A DNA stretch of 32,414 bases, taken from assembly GCA_026260175.1 (NCBI GenBank), contig JAKCWW010000084.1, positions 143,659 to 176,072 on the forward strand, in the 5' to 3' direction. Position 1 is the first letter of the stretch. Each line of letters begins with the position of its first letter. This document shows positions 1 through 10,215 of this stretch, one piece after another. A program made the position numbers and the translations under genes. A model generated the notes under the pieces. The model had not been told where the DNA came from and did not search any database. It worked only from the letters and a program-made list of their open reading frames with translations. The stretch is from Reticulitermes lucifugus (lineage: Eukaryota > Arthropoda > Insecta > Blattodea > Rhinotermitidae).

Positions 1-71
1 GTGTGATCATGAAACCTCGACGAAACGACGAGGCCCAGGCCCATATAGGGCTGTCGAGCCATACAAAAGAA
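1..71 (+). repeat. 3' end of a tRNA-related SINE (copy 1 of 3)
   Basis: The first ~70 bases match the reverse complement of the SINE ends at 29647 and 31934. Shared words include tgtgatcatgaa near the start and a version of 'ggctgtcgagcca' followed by an A-rich stretch at the end. The copy is cut by the window edge, so its head is not visible. The assignment rests on alignment by eye to the two other copies. It is moderately sure. Confidence 0.5.
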
Positions 72-573
72 ACTATTAACTACAGAAGTCTTATATCAAC
101 GACAGATTTTATAAAAAATCAAACTGTGCAGTGGAACTGAAGAGTATGGTTCCAAATAGGATTCCATAGAAGAGGGTCGTGACACGCTTTAAAATACTGT
201 CTTTGGGCTTTGTTAAGTCAGATCGAGGAAAGTCTGGATAAGAGGTTGCGGACGTGTCGGACCGAAAATGGAAACGACAGCCTCCTGGATAACTTTATAG
301 GCGGGAGTCGAAAGAGGGCTTTCTAATAAAGGAAAAGACTAATGAATACAGCGTGATAACGTGTTGCGCTGTATACTGGTCGCACGATGCTCGTGTGTCA
401 GATGGAACTGCTGAATGCGAGTCGAAAGTCTTGCTTTTGTATTTTGTTCTCTTTTGAGGTGCCCGGTGTTCCTGGTGCAACGAGTCTGGTTTAGCGAATT
501 TCGAGTGGGAGATTTCCACCGTTTAATACTTGAGTAAGTTTATTTTTTGTTTATGACTTATTTTATGACGCTG

Positions 574-822
574 TCAATATCTTAGGTTATTTACCGTTGA
601 ATGCTGATACATAATGAACTGAAAGAATGTAAAAATTATCTTGCCGTAAATAAAGACACTAGGTCTGTTAGCATCTGGTTGGACGGACTGCAGAAATCCA
701 CTGCAATATTCAGTCAGGATGGTAGCTGTTCTTGTTGAGATTCGAAGGAGCCCCCCCCCACCCCCCGAATGCAAGCCAGGATATTTACTGCTTGAACCGA
801 TTCTCTCTCTAGCGTAACCCAA
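574..822 (-). repeat. Dispersed-repeat remnant with an open minus-strand frame
   Basis: The minus strand is open for 82 codons and contains a 'PGLHSGG' stretch followed by a 'CSGFLQS' stretch. From memory these resemble fragments that recur in insect dispersed repeats. A C-rich tract (nine C, A, six C at 751-766) interrupts it. No protein family is recognised, and it is not proposed as a gene. Confidence is low because there is no second copy in the window. Confidence 0.25.
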
Positions 823-1366
823 GAACTGTGTAGCTTTACCTCATAGAATTCACGTCATGCTCTATGTTATTTCTTTTGAGAACTGATCAACTATTCTCTC
901 TAAATAACACATTATGTCATTAGATTTCAGTTTTGCTGAGACAAATGCTTCACTGCCAATATTTTTAAGATTTCTGATGATCTCTAAACGGTCTGGAACC
1001 GCGACACAGATTCAGATCCATTTGTCCGATCTTCAGATTTATTCTCCTACATTCCATCCTCCTGTCCAAATATTCTTCTGAACCCTCTTCCTTTATGCAA
1101 AACACCCTCAATCTATAATCGTCTTTTAAAGTAAGATAGAAAGATAAATGCCCAAAGAAAAGCAACAGGTGTAATTCTTCCTTTGTGTATTATAGCTTTG
1201 ATGGTTGTAGACGGAAAATTGGAAGACACAGTATTCTGAACTGAATGGTAGCAAATTTTATCTGGATTTAAATCTGCTGTCGACTTCTTCGTGATTATAA
1301 TTTTGATTTGTTGTAATCGCCTCCGAATATTTTAAAATTTATTGCAGTTTATTAGCTGCTTTTAAG
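823..1366. other. Gene-free stretch, nothing recognised
   Basis: AT-rich sequence with one 66-codon minus ORF (965-1165) that resembles nothing I know. No repeat structure, RNA gene or splice-bounded coding frame stands out. Confidence 0.4.
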
Positions 1367-1536
1367 TTACCATGATAAGTGGTTCCCTGTCACAATCACA
1401 TGGCTTTTCCTCAGCTTGCTGATAGACGAGACGGCCTTCAGATATTGTGAAAGCATTGGATAAGCCATTGAGTGGTGATCCTCAAGGTAGGGGATTGGAT
1501 GGAGGTCTAACAAGTCCTCTCCGTAAAAGCTTAACA
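1367..1536 (+). repeat. Upstream part of a LINE-derived repeat, split by the hAT insertion
   Basis: The antisense frame carries 'YLEDHH' and 'HVIVTGNHLSW', matching 'KLEDHP' and 'HRAVVTGICLS' in the antisense frame of the copy at 16721-16957. In sense, both share a 'ggtgrtcctcaag' core, also present on the minus strand near 14060. The repeat stops exactly at the target-site duplication of the hAT element and continues at 4271 with the 3' part of what looks like the same LINE family. It is a decayed non-coding copy. Confidence 0.5.
1529..1536. repeat. hAT target-site duplication, left copy
   Basis: The eight bases gcttaaca directly precede the CAGTG terminus of the hAT element and are repeated without mismatch directly after its other terminus (4271-4278). 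Eight base pairs is the normal duplication length for hAT elements. Confidence 0.93.
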
Positions 1537-1555
1537 CAGTGTTTTTCAAACTCGG
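1537..1555 (+). repeat. hAT left terminal inverted repeat
   Basis: Begins CAGTG, the common hAT end, followed by a T-run and CAAA. It pairs with the right terminus at 4251-4270. Confidence 0.9.
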
Positions 1556-2351
1556 TTTCTCGTAGCCCCGCGGTTTTACGATAACATGTCAGGGGTTCCC
1601 CGAAATTCTGATCCAAGCTTCGGCACTTTGCCTCGTAATAACTTGTACCGACTTCTAGAATAATATTAAACTATAAATATGGAGGGACATTTAAAAACAA
1701 GTAGGTATACTACATTTGAAAAGGGAATGCTTTGGAAAGAAACAGGTTCATGGCTTCAAAACATTTCAGCCATTCTGGGAGGGGCTGCCGCAAGAAGAAT
1801 AATCTAAGAATGGTCAATGTAAACATTGTATTCTCCCCCTTTCACTTGACCAGGCCAGGGCGGAGAAAGCGTAAACACAAGACAATAATTGACTAATTCA
1901 CACCAACAAATGCACAAAGACAATTTATGTCATTGATTCGTTTATTAAAAGGTCACCCCAATTTAGTCAATTATACAAAATGCACGGTGAATATAATGTA
2001 AAATACAGGACAATAAGTTTCGCAGACGGTAGGGTCTTTAGCTTTTTACCAGCTAGTTGTAAAGTCTCAGTTTATTTCAGGTATATTACCGGTGTCATTC
2101 AGTGGCATAATATATCTTGTTAAAAATAGTATTAATGGATGGGTGGTTAAAAACGAAACACCTAAAAGAAAATAAAAAAGTGAACATGAAATGAAAACGC
2201 ACTCCAATACTCAAACCTTCTCAGAGGAAGTACCGTCTTACTGCCCTTCAACACAAAATGTGTATTATGGTAGTGAAGCCCACGGTACACAAACGAAGAG
2301 TCATGTGTCGAATCAGAAAGTATAAATAGTGATAAGGGAATAAACTGCTTT

Positions 2352-4040
2352 GATAATTATTTGTCAATAGGCTTTATTAAGAAGGTGATAACATCTCCAA
2401 GCCCAGTGTGTGTTTTATGTGAGGAAGGTCTGCAAACTTTTTCTATGGCGCCTTACAATTTAAAGCGTCATTGTGAAACAAAACACAGCGAAAATACAGT
2501 AAGCCTTTAAGTTCCTTCCACCTATGTTTAAAAAAAACTATCGTCAGTGAAAACATATATGTATACAAAACTCTTATCTGAAAATGAAAATGCTTTTACG
2601 GCTTTCATAATAGTGAAGATAAAGGGCACAAATCGGGGAGAATATTTAAGCAATGTGCAATTGATTCTGCTACAGGTATGAAAGACGAGGAAGCTGCCAG
2701 GAAAATTTATTTAGTGCCGTTATCCGAAAACACGATTCAGAGAAGACTTCCAGATTATGCAGCAAATGTGTGGGATAAACTGGTTCGAAGAGAGAGTTTA
2801 AGTGAATCGTTCACAGTTCAGTTAGGTGAAAACACGGATGTTGTTAATCTTGCAGTTCTACTTGTTTTTGTCCGCTATGTGAGGATGAAGTTAAGGAAGA
2901 TTTTACTCTGCAAATCAAATAAAACACAAACAAGAAGAGAGGAAACTTACAGGTCTTAGATCAGATTTTGAAAACCATCAAATTAGCTTGAACAATTGTG
3001 TTGATATTTGTGCCGACAATGCGCAGTCGAAAGTAGGAAAAACTGCAGGTGCCTTGGCTTGTATAAAGACTGTATCCAATATGTGTAAAAGTAGCCACTG
3101 CATGTTGCACTGGCAAACACGGGTAGTTAAGAGGATAACACATTCATTGAAATCTATATTGGACAGTGCAGATAAAGTTCTTATATTTTTAAGGGACGGC
3201 CTTTCAATTCCAGACAATTTAAACTGCTCTGCAATGATATGGAGAGTGTTTATAAAACTTTGGTTTTCTATACCGAAATTTGTTGGCTGTCTTATGGTAA
3301 GCTCCTGAAGAGAGTGTTTCAAGGGGGTAAAGAAATTGCAACTTTTTCCTGAAAAAGAAAAAAAAATTGCCAAAATTTCTCATGTGTTTCTTGGTTATAG
3401 CAGCTGACTTATCTCGCTGATACTGCCCATAATCTAGATTATTTCTGCCTGTCTACGCAGGGCCGCAGCATAACCGTGCTCACAGCTGAGGACAAAATGG
3501 CTGCAGTGAAGTTAAACTTAAATACTGGTAATAAAATAAGCACCGAAATAGATTCAATTATTTCGGTGGTATGAATAAATATCCTGAAGAATCGGGTAAA
3601 TGGTTATCAGAAACTGTAAAACGTGACATAATTGAACATATCAGACAATTACAAAACTCGACTGAAGTTTCCACCAAAAATAATGACAATAAATGGCTGA
3701 GAAATCCTTTCTTCTGCTCATTCCTGACAGAAGACTTCTCAGTCACGTGGCATGAACAGTTGATAGATATTGCGCGTGATGCTCTTTTAAAGCAAGATTT
3801 TCTCGCTCTTTTTCTTTCACGATTTTTGGCCAGCTTAGCTGAAGTGTATCTGAGATCTCGAAGTGTGCAGTTAGTAAACTGCTGCCGTTTCCAACCACTT
3901 GCATGTGTAAATATGGATTTTCACGTTACAGCATGACAGAAATAAATTAGGAAATAATCTGAACTCTGCGACAGAACTCAGATTACAAATCTCGCCCATT
4001 ATACCAGATTTCAAATTGATTTGTTCATCATAAAAACCTA
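2352..4040 (+). pseudogene. Decayed hAT transposase, ZBED5/FAM200-like
   Basis: Recognisable pieces run in the expected order over three plus-strand frames. At 2352-2510 is a BED-type zinc finger (C-x2-C, 16 residues, H-x4-H; motifs VCVLC and LKRHCETKH). At 2678-2959 are 'VPLSENTIQRRL' and 'ENTDVVNLAVLLVFVRY', equivalent to the 'LDESTDVSNLA' region that opens the RNase H-like catalytic domain. At 2988-3308 are 'NCVDICADNAQS' and 'SSHCMLHW', matching the family's 'CTDGAPSM' and 'THCFLHR' blocks. Around 3405-3520 is 'LTYLADTAHNLDYFCLSTQG'. At 3571-3800 is a stretch with 'KWLRNPFF'. Near 3875-3990 is 'KLLPFPTTCMCKYGFSRYS', the hAT C-terminal dimerisation motif. Stops and frame changes separate almost every block, so no functional protein is possible. 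Family assignment is by motif recall; the hAT superfamily is very sure and the sub-branch fairly sure. Confidence 0.9.
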
Positions 4041-4250
4041 TTTCGTCACACTGAGAAATTAATATACAATATTGTGCTGTTTGATTGCTTGATTAAGACT
4101 GCAGTGAAATTGTAATGTTATTTTATTCGCCTACAAGCAGAAAAATCCTACGGTCTTCTTCTCCTCCACCCCCTTACCTATATTGCCAAATCTACAACAT
4201 GGGTGGGGGCCCGTGAAATATTTCAGACTGGAAAAGAGCATCACAGAAGA

Positions 4251-4270
4251 CAAACTTTGAAAAGCACTGG
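4251..4270 (-). repeat. hAT right terminal inverted repeat
   Basis: Ends ...gcactg, the reverse complement of the left CAGTG terminus, and is followed at once by the second copy of the 8-bp target duplication. Confidence 0.9.
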
Positions 4271-4278
4271 CTTAACAT
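4271..4278. repeat. hAT target-site duplication, right copy
   Basis: gcttaaca, identical to 1529-1536. Confidence 0.93.
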
Positions 4279-4660
4279 ATTACAATAGGCTTGACAAGAC
4301 CTTGGGGTTGAATAGGTCCTTTGGAAAGAATGAGATGGTCAGGGATTATGACACGTATGGGGGACAGAAAGTTACATATAAAGTTTTGTCGGGGAAACCT
4401 GAGGGAGAGAGACCGCTTGGAATACATAGGCATAGATGAAAAAATAATATTAAAATGGGGCTTAAAGAAATAGGATAGAATGGCGCAGATGGATTGAACT
4501 ACGTAGCTCAGGATTGAGACACATAGTAGGCTTATGTGAATACGGCAATGAACTTTCAGATTTCATTAAATTCGGGGAATTTCTTGACAAGTTGAGGAAA
4601 TACTAAATTTTGAATGAGGAAATATTAGTTTGCCCAGTAAGGACTCTGCTCCATGGAGTT
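4271..4660 (+). repeat. 3' end of a non-LTR retrotransposon (RT ORF tail), decayed
   Basis: The plus frame reads 'YKVLSGKPEGERPLG' and then, after stops, 'NNIKMGLKEIG' and 'AYVNTAMNF'. This is the C-terminal tail commonly seen in insect endonuclease-reverse transcriptase ORFs (consensus style LVGKPEGKRPLGRP...DNIKMDL). It closes with the 3' block 'ggactctgctccatggagtt', also found at 17038-17060. Premature stops make it non-coding. It continues the repeat interrupted at 1536. Three more copies of this tail lie at 6600-6872 (-), 16958-17062 (+) and 18180-18480 (-). Confidence 0.7.
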
Positions 4661-4762
4661 AGTTAGTTGGTTGTTTGATTGGTTAGTTAATTAGTTAGTC
4701 AGTCAGATATTTAGTTGGTTAGTAAGTCTGTTTAGTTAGTTTGTTAGTTACATACTTAGTTA
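4655..4762 (+). repeat. Degenerate (TTAG)/(GTTAGTTG) low-complexity tail
   Basis: About 100 bases of gttagttggttagtt-like sequence follow the LINE 3' block directly, as a simple-repeat 3' tail would. A complementary-type low-complexity tract lies at 10440-10660. Confidence 0.65.
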
Positions 4763-6049
4763 ATGTTAAATAGCGAAGTGCAGCCTTTTGTTGACTAGAT
4801 GTCAATTTGCAGCTAGCCTGGTGTATTCGGCTCATTACAATCATGTGATAGACCGACTTTCTCGAGTCCAGCTCTGAAGTCTTTATTTATTGATCGCTTT
4901 ACACAATCTGGATGGCGGACTCGTGTATCAGATGATGCAGTAACCGTAAAATTGTAGCAATGCTTGTACATGGACTTGCTTTGATAATAAACTAGAATCT
5001 GTAATGAAAGGTATGCGCAACCTTTCTGTATGTACCGTAGCGTATAAAATGTTGGTTTAAGTCCTACTGGGGGCTAGACGGTTTTGTAAATACAAAATCA
5101 TGCGCTCAAGGAGACTGTGTATCCCATAGATTTCGTGAAACCCGGGGGTTTTCTCCTGTATGCATGTAAATTGAGAATTAACTTGTGTCAAACATTTCAG
5201 CCATGTGTGAGTGCAGGTAAACAGAACAAACCTGGCGAGGCGCTGTGTGTTTGCGGGAATAGGCCCCTTAGTGCTGCGTGTATGGGCCAGGGGTGCTGAA
5301 AGCTGGATGCTACACAAAGGTTCTTCACCGTATTCACAAGAAGATGCCACTGGATCTCATCCGAAGGCAATTCAGTGTATAAGGCTCATTTCAATGACAT
5401 GTTTCCATTTACGCATAATTCCACCAGCGGTAATTTCCTGGCAGATTTTAATACTAAATTTTATATGAATTTATCCATTCTCTCACGCACGTTACACCCC
5501 TTCTTCCCCATTAGATACAAATCTTAAAATTTTCTAATCTTTATATTTCTATATTACTTGGCCTCTACTTGACCCAAATATAAACCAGCAGGCCTACCGC
5601 AATTAAACGTAGCGGAAGTCCAGGTTGAACCCTCAAACGCCCTGCAAAACGCTGTTGTACACCCCTGTCACGTGTATAAGTCATAGGGCAGTAGCCCAAT
5701 AATAATGCTCTGCAAGTCCGTTTGCCCAAGTGTGATCTGCGTATCGTGTCAAAGGGAATAAGGTATACCCCTTTAATTATTCCAACCGCTCAACATCTGA
5801 GCTACAGTTTATCAGTATTTTTCCTGAAACTGAGCCCCCTACATTAGAGTTTCCGGTGACGGAGATTAGGAACAATTTCTGTGTCACGTTTCACGGGCAA
5901 GCTGTGGTAAAAACGCAAACACGAAGCACTGTAGACATTCACATATTTCTGTACGGCATGGACGTTCATATGAAATAAGAAGAGGAAGATGTTTTGTACG
6001 GTTAAACTGAAGATATTGTATCTATAGGGCTCTGATGATGATATATGAC
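4763..6049. other. Gene-free stretch, nothing recognised
   Basis: Overlapping ORFs of 60-97 codons occur on both strands around 5057-5468. None shows a known motif, a signal peptide or splice boundaries, and they overlap one another in conflicting frames. No RNA gene or repeat stands out. Confidence 0.4.
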
Positions 6050-6102
6050 TCAGTGAAGTAATCTTCTTTCTTTGGACTTCGTCCATTGTTTAATTTTTAA
6101 TA

Positions 6103-6150
6103 GAGTACTACGTTTCGGAAGTTGTCTTTACTTCCGTCTTCAGGTAAAGG
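6103..6150 (-). ncRNA. Hammerhead-ribozyme-like core, left arm
   Basis: On the minus strand: CTGAAGA (6137-6143), one unpaired C, stem II GGAAGT/ACTTCC with a 7-nt loop, then GAAA (6113-6116). Stem III would be minimal. Stem I is weak (TAC with GTA at best), so activity is doubtful. Confidence 0.5.
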
Positions 6151-6232
6151 GAAGCACATAGACTAGTAGACCCCTTAGAAAGAGAGTGCCTGAGAATAGC
6201 TCTTTCTAAGGCTTTAACCAGATTAGGCCCTT

Positions 6233-6280
6233 TCCTTTACCTGAAGACGGAAGCAGAGCCGGCTTTCGAAACGTAGTACT
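6233..6280 (+). ncRNA. Hammerhead-ribozyme-like core, right arm
   Basis: CTGAAGA (6241-6247), one unpaired C, stem II GGAAGC/GCTTTC (6 bp, one G-T wobble) with a 7-nt loop, then GAAA (6268-6271). Compared with the left arm, the last stem II pair is C-G instead of T-A, a compensatory change. Stem I is weak, as in the left arm. Confidence 0.5.
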
Positions 6281-6599
6281 CTATTAAAAATTAGACGACG
6301 GACGAAGTCCAAAGAAAGAAGATTACTTCACTGAAGACATTACAATGATTAGACAGAGCAGGGTCATAAACATACCATATTATAAAATAAATATCCCCGA
6401 TGACACGTGCAGGCTGTCTAAAACAGCAAATAAAACAACATAATATAGGATATTCCAAAAAGAAGAAAGGAAATTTCTCCCTGTGTTTAATTATGCATAA
6501 TGTCAAGAAAAATTATGGCTCCATGCATTCTCAAACTTAGTAACAGAAGGTTAGTTATTACGCCCCGACTCCTTCAGCCTTTGGGACGATTAATTAACG

Positions 6600-6872
6600 T
6601 TAGGCAATATGACTAACATTTGCGTAATTCCACACAGCACAATCCTTCTTCACAAGCTTATGGTCCCTCAGTCGGTCGAAAATTTTCCTTAATTTCCTGA
6701 ATACCGAAAGTATATTAACTGTTGTAAAGATCCCACCACTAGAACCTGTTTTGAGCGGGTTTACTCCGGTATATGTCCTCACTCCATACTTGTTACGTTC
6801 CAGGTTAATATTACTTTCCCTGCTGTGTCTGCCTCCCCCAAATAGTCTTTTATCTTCAGGTTTTTTTAACAA
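6600..6872 (-). repeat. LINE 3' end (RT ORF tail), minus-strand copy
   Basis: The minus strand is open for 90 codons with 'KPEDKRLFGGGRHSRESNIN', aligning with the KPEGERPLG...NNIKM block at 4271-4660, and ends 'RLRDHKLVKKDCAVWN', the usual translated 3' block of this repeat. The frame is open but lacks the rest of the reverse transcriptase, so I treat it as a 5'-truncated copy and not a gene. Confidence 0.6.
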
Positions 6873-8047
6873 AGTGGTTTTAAACTATTCTGATGGGAGA
6901 TTTTATTTTATCACTGGGGTGTTGGTGAAGATTAAACATTTCTGAGACGTCACACTATCAGCTGGTACATGTGATTCGATGGATCTCAGTATCTTCATCT
7001 TTAGAGACAAGTAGTGCAATGAAACCAAACAGTAACATGGGAGAGGACTTCTATATTCAGACCTCAATTCCCCATGACCCGCCAAATGCTCTTACATATG
7101 GTGCCTAATATAAGCTTCTCCTTTCTATGTAGCTTCTACTAGCACGGCCCACTGTCCTATTTAAATTCAGAATTACTTTATGAAACTCTGCATGTTTTGA
7201 TTTTCGGCACGGTCTTTCGGAAGACAGTCGGACTCTTCAGGCCTGTACGAATACACAAAAATGCGGATATACATCCATGCTTCGAATATGATTCTCAGAA
7301 GGTACATTCCTCAAGGAACATTGACTTGTGTGTGTAACGCCGTGTAGGCTGGTAGAAATTTACAGAAATTTCAGAGTAATTCTTTTTCAACGTTTTCGGC
7401 GTAGAAAAATTACCCTGAAAATTGAGGAAGCACTTTCCTTTAACAGGTCAGTAAATTTTTACAGTTCTACATGACGTTAGTCCCAGAAAAAATATTCTGA
7501 AGCCTCACAATGTGTATCTTAGCTTTACTCTTCCTTGCGTTCTACATGCTCCACCCACTTCATACCCATATAAGGGATAACGTAGCATTCTTGTCAGGAA
7601 TGGTAAATGCACACAATCAATTTCTTGGGAAGACTGGAAGAGAGAGGTTGAGGGACCTTGAAGGAGATATTATGATAAAAATGGGGAATTAAATTCAAAT
7701 GGTTCAGCTGAAAACTTAATGTTAGAAAGGTTTTGTAAACATTATAAAGAATCTTCGAGTTCTGGCGGGTGCAAAATTGCTTTATGCAACTGGTTATAGA
7801 ATAATATTATGGGACATTTTGTGTGCAGTTCTGTAGAGTAATTGTCAACTCTATTTTGTGGCTCAGTACCGAGAAAAGAAGAGGATAATAATGTTTCGTG
7901 TAGAAGGAAGGAACTCGAAATAAAGTGTTTGTGGCATGTGTTAAGGTGTCGTCCCATTGTTTTCCTGGAGAGACTGATGAACCGAAGAAAATTTAAGTCA
8001 GGGCAGGAAAGGCTAACTTCAATATTTAGCCACTGGCTGAGCGAATA
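6873..8047. other. Gene-free stretch, nothing recognised
   Basis: Small ORFs at 6903-7085 (-), 7510-7692 (+) and 7742-8081 (both strands) show no known motif. A modest hairpin (gtctttcggaagac) lies near 7213-7226, next to a CTGAAGA on the minus strand, but it does not complete a hammerhead fold. Confidence 0.4.
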
Positions 8048-8767
8048 CAGTCACCCACAGTCTTACGTCCTTCCGCACTAAAGTCTCTTGCCGCAAGACC
8101 GAATATATTAAATCAAGAGCATAAATTCATAAGTACGATGCTTACGATATCTCTGACTTCCTGAATTCCCATAATGATGATCTCCGGCTTCGACCATCTT
8201 CGTGAAATTTTGAAGAAAATCGCCCTTGAAAGACCTGAGGAACCTGAAGAACCTGAGCCTAAAGTGAAGACCATGACGCTTTTGGAGTTGACCGAGGGCT
8301 TAAACTTACTGAAGCTGGCATCAATACGAGTATGTTCGAGAACATTGTTTGGAATGAGCAGCGGACAGCAACAACTAGACAGGGACTTATCAGGCAGCTT
8401 CCTTGCTATGAGGAGATACTGAAGGAGAAGAAGAGTTATTTGTCCCGTCAAGGCCCATTACTTCATTTTGTCCAGTCTTTTCACGGAATCATGCATCGCC
8501 GCTTGTACAGTGTAAATAATAATCCAGATGACGCGCCTAAAATTCCAGAGGGTGTGATCTCCTAAAATTAACTGTTTTTCAGATTTCATAAACTTTTTAA
8601 ATTTTTCTTAAGTAAGAATACATATATTTTTGGTTAAAATTTATTGTTTGGAAATATTCTCCTCATTTTAGCACTGCCTTTATGGTAAAATCGGTCTGGG
8701 CTTATGTCGGTTGGACTAACGTTGCCGATCTCGGAACCACGTAAGTCGTAATTTCGGGGGATGAGTG
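8048..8767 (+). mobile_element. Internally deleted pogo/Tigger-type transposon (about 720 bp)
   Basis: A Jerky/Tigger-like transposase C-terminus lies inside sequence bounded by TA dinucleotides (8046-8047 and 8768-8769), the duplication expected for Tc1/mariner/pogo insertions. The ends look like imperfect inverted repeats: cagtcaccc...tcttacgtccttccg on the left, and the reverse complement of the right end reads cactcatccccc...acttacgtggttccg. Most of the transposase (DNA-binding domains and DDE core) is missing, so this is a non-autonomous deletion derivative. The transposase identity is fairly sure; the exact ends are less sure. Confidence 0.6.
8222..8565 (+). pseudogene. Jerky/Tigger-like transposase C-terminal fragment, frameshifted
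   Basis: An acidic PEEPEEPEP linker leads to 'MTLLELTEGL', then a frameshift near 8296-8300 leads to 'LTEAGIN', 'WNEQRTATTRQGLIRQL', 'CYEEILKEKKS' and 'GPLLHFVQS'. This is the tail pattern of pogo-superfamily (DDE_1, Jerky/Tigger) transposases: a short helical repeat with an N-E-R-x(3)-R-x-G-L motif, then CYxEILxEKK. Only about the last 110 residues survive, with no catalytic residues. It is a relic inside the 8048-8767 element. Confidence 0.75.
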
Positions 8768-8769
8768 TA

Positions 8770-9559
8770 TTTCCCACCAGCCACTCGGTCGGTCATGTGG
8801 TGTGTCAGTTATGTCTTCAGTAACTGCTAACGAACTACTAGCTGTCACAGAAGTACTGAAAGCGTACGAGTATATTCCTGTCCCGCAATACGCAAGTTGT
8901 TCAGAAACACCTCAAGTTTACTGGCAGAGTGCAATGCCATGTTCTTGGTCGCCCAGGCTCTATCGTTAACTGTCCAAGTTAATTTCAAGTCAGACCCTAT
9001 GCTTTCTCTCTTATTCCAGTAAACAGCAGCAGACAAGTACCCCAACAACATTCTGTCGATTACATCTGCATTTTGAAAAACACCTCTCAGTTTCGTCTTA
9101 GCGTCTGTCTGACGTAAAATAAATCTCGTATACAGCACGAATAAAACAATCGGCATGACGCACCTTCCAGCATCTTAATGCTTTGTGTTTTGGAGAGAGT
9201 GAAGCACGGTAACTGCCTCAAGAGCGAGACGTAACAATCATTTCACAAGTTTATTCTTCTACTGATTTTATAATAAACATCCCTTCTGTTTCTCAATGCT
9301 GCTCTCAGGTAGGTTCCTAAATAATTTCATTGAATAACTTATGAACCAAGCAAACAAGCAACCACTAAAACCTCTGGTAAGTGTTAATGGAGACTGCCTC
9401 ACGAACCTGATGTTCTTAGAAGTGGCACAAGTGGCTGAAAGTGCAAAGTTCAGGACAGTGGATTAATCAATATTTCACTATTAATCTCAGTATATCAGCT
9501 CTGCTGTCGGCGAGGGGACGGCTTCAGTTGCTTTGCATTATTGACAAACTATTGGCGCA
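8770..9559. other. Gene-free stretch, one unrecognised 103-codon minus ORF
   Basis: The minus ORF at 8845-9156 (103 codons, 'LGYLSAAVYWNKRES', 'KLEVFLNNLRI') has ordinary amino-acid composition, but I recognise no family or splice boundary. Nothing else stands out. Confidence 0.35.
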
Positions 9560-10215
9560 CCAGTCTCATCAAAGTAGAAGATTCAAATAGGGATGATTTG
9601 ATGAGTAACGTACAAGTTTAATATTCAACGAGTTTATGGATCGATCTCCACTGCTACTATTAATAGGTACAAGACAGGCAATGAGTGTATAACGTAATAT
9701 GGAGGCGCGTTCGCGTAACCGTTTTTGCCGTGGAAAAGCAATATGTACTACATATTCCGATTGTGTGTCTGTGGCCATATTTATCCAGGATGCAAAGCGG
9801 ATATGCCGTATTATATCGTCAGCTGTGGCCTGTCCGGCTCTACCATATTTTTCCACATTATCTCATAAACCGCACGATTTTCGGGAAAAAGTTACTGAAC
9901 CTAACATGGGTGTTTTGATTTTCTCTACAACTTTTGTCTGAAACATTTCTCATTCTAGGAAGAATTTAGTGAGATATTATCATAAATATACATAGTTCTT
10001 CATGTAAAGTACCTGTTATTCTCGTCAGATTTTAATGAAGCTTGTATTTTTTCGATGGATTTTCGAAAAATTCACAAATATAAAATTTCATGAAGATCCG
10101 TACAGTGGGAACCTAGTTGTTCCATGCGGGCGGACGGACGAACAGCAAGACAGACAGACAGATGGACATGACGAAGCTAATAGTCGCTTTTCGCAATTTT
10201 GAAAACTCACCTGAG
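9560..10215 (+). repeat. Dispersed insect repeat ending in an (AGAC)-rich block
   Basis: Fragments in plus frames read 'DCVSVAIFIQDAKR', 'YFSTLSHKPHDFREKVTE', 'LIFSTTFV' and, downstream, 'DMTKLIVAFRNF', with a gacagacagacagatg block at 10150-10165 between them. From memory, this run of fragments in this order is a common multi-copy insect sequence. Frames change repeatedly and no functional domain is identifiable. The 80-95-codon ORFs at 9569-9941 on both strands belong to this repeat and are not genes. Confidence 0.5.

Larger units (their letters stand above)
1537..4270 (+). mobile_element. Full-length, inactive hAT DNA transposon (2734 bp)
   Basis: The element starts with cagtgtttttcaaactcgg. 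Its last bases, reverse-complemented, are cagtgctttttcaaagtttg, so the inverted termini agree apart from a one-base gap and about three substitutions. A perfect 8-bp duplication, gcttaaca, flanks it. The interior holds a decayed transposase of the ZBED5/FAM200-like hAT branch on the plus strand. Many stops and frameshifts mean this copy cannot make transposase. Because the duplication is intact, both ends are defined to the base. It landed in an older LINE-derived repeat, so it is the younger of the two. The length is in the normal range for autonomous hAT elements, so the copy decayed by point changes and small indels, not by a large deletion. Confidence 0.93.
6050..6334. repeat. Fold-back element with hammerhead-like cores at the inner ends of its arms
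   Basis: The left arm (6050-6151) and right arm (6234-6334) are inverted copies about 100 bp long, with a few mismatches; both contain 'tctttctttggacttcgtcc' or its complement. Between them lies a second, perfect hairpin: ccttagaaagag at 6173-6184 and ctctttctaagg at 6200-6211. Each arm carries a CTGAAGA...GAAA core whose 5' side faces the centre. The 26332-26693 and 30428-30933 loci have the same geometry. No ORF is associated. It could be an inverted pair of Penelope-like terminal repeats or a fold-back MITE. Confidence 0.8.

Noticed and set aside
2978..3373. Longest ORF in the window (131 codons, minus strand)
   Set aside because: It is antisense to the hAT transposase relic, whose plus-strand motifs (CADNAQS, HCMLHW) explain the region.
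7205..7245. CTGAAGA (minus) with a hairpin and GAAA, possible hammerhead
   Set aside because: The hairpin does not close next to the core motifs and stem I is absent; at best a very decayed relic.
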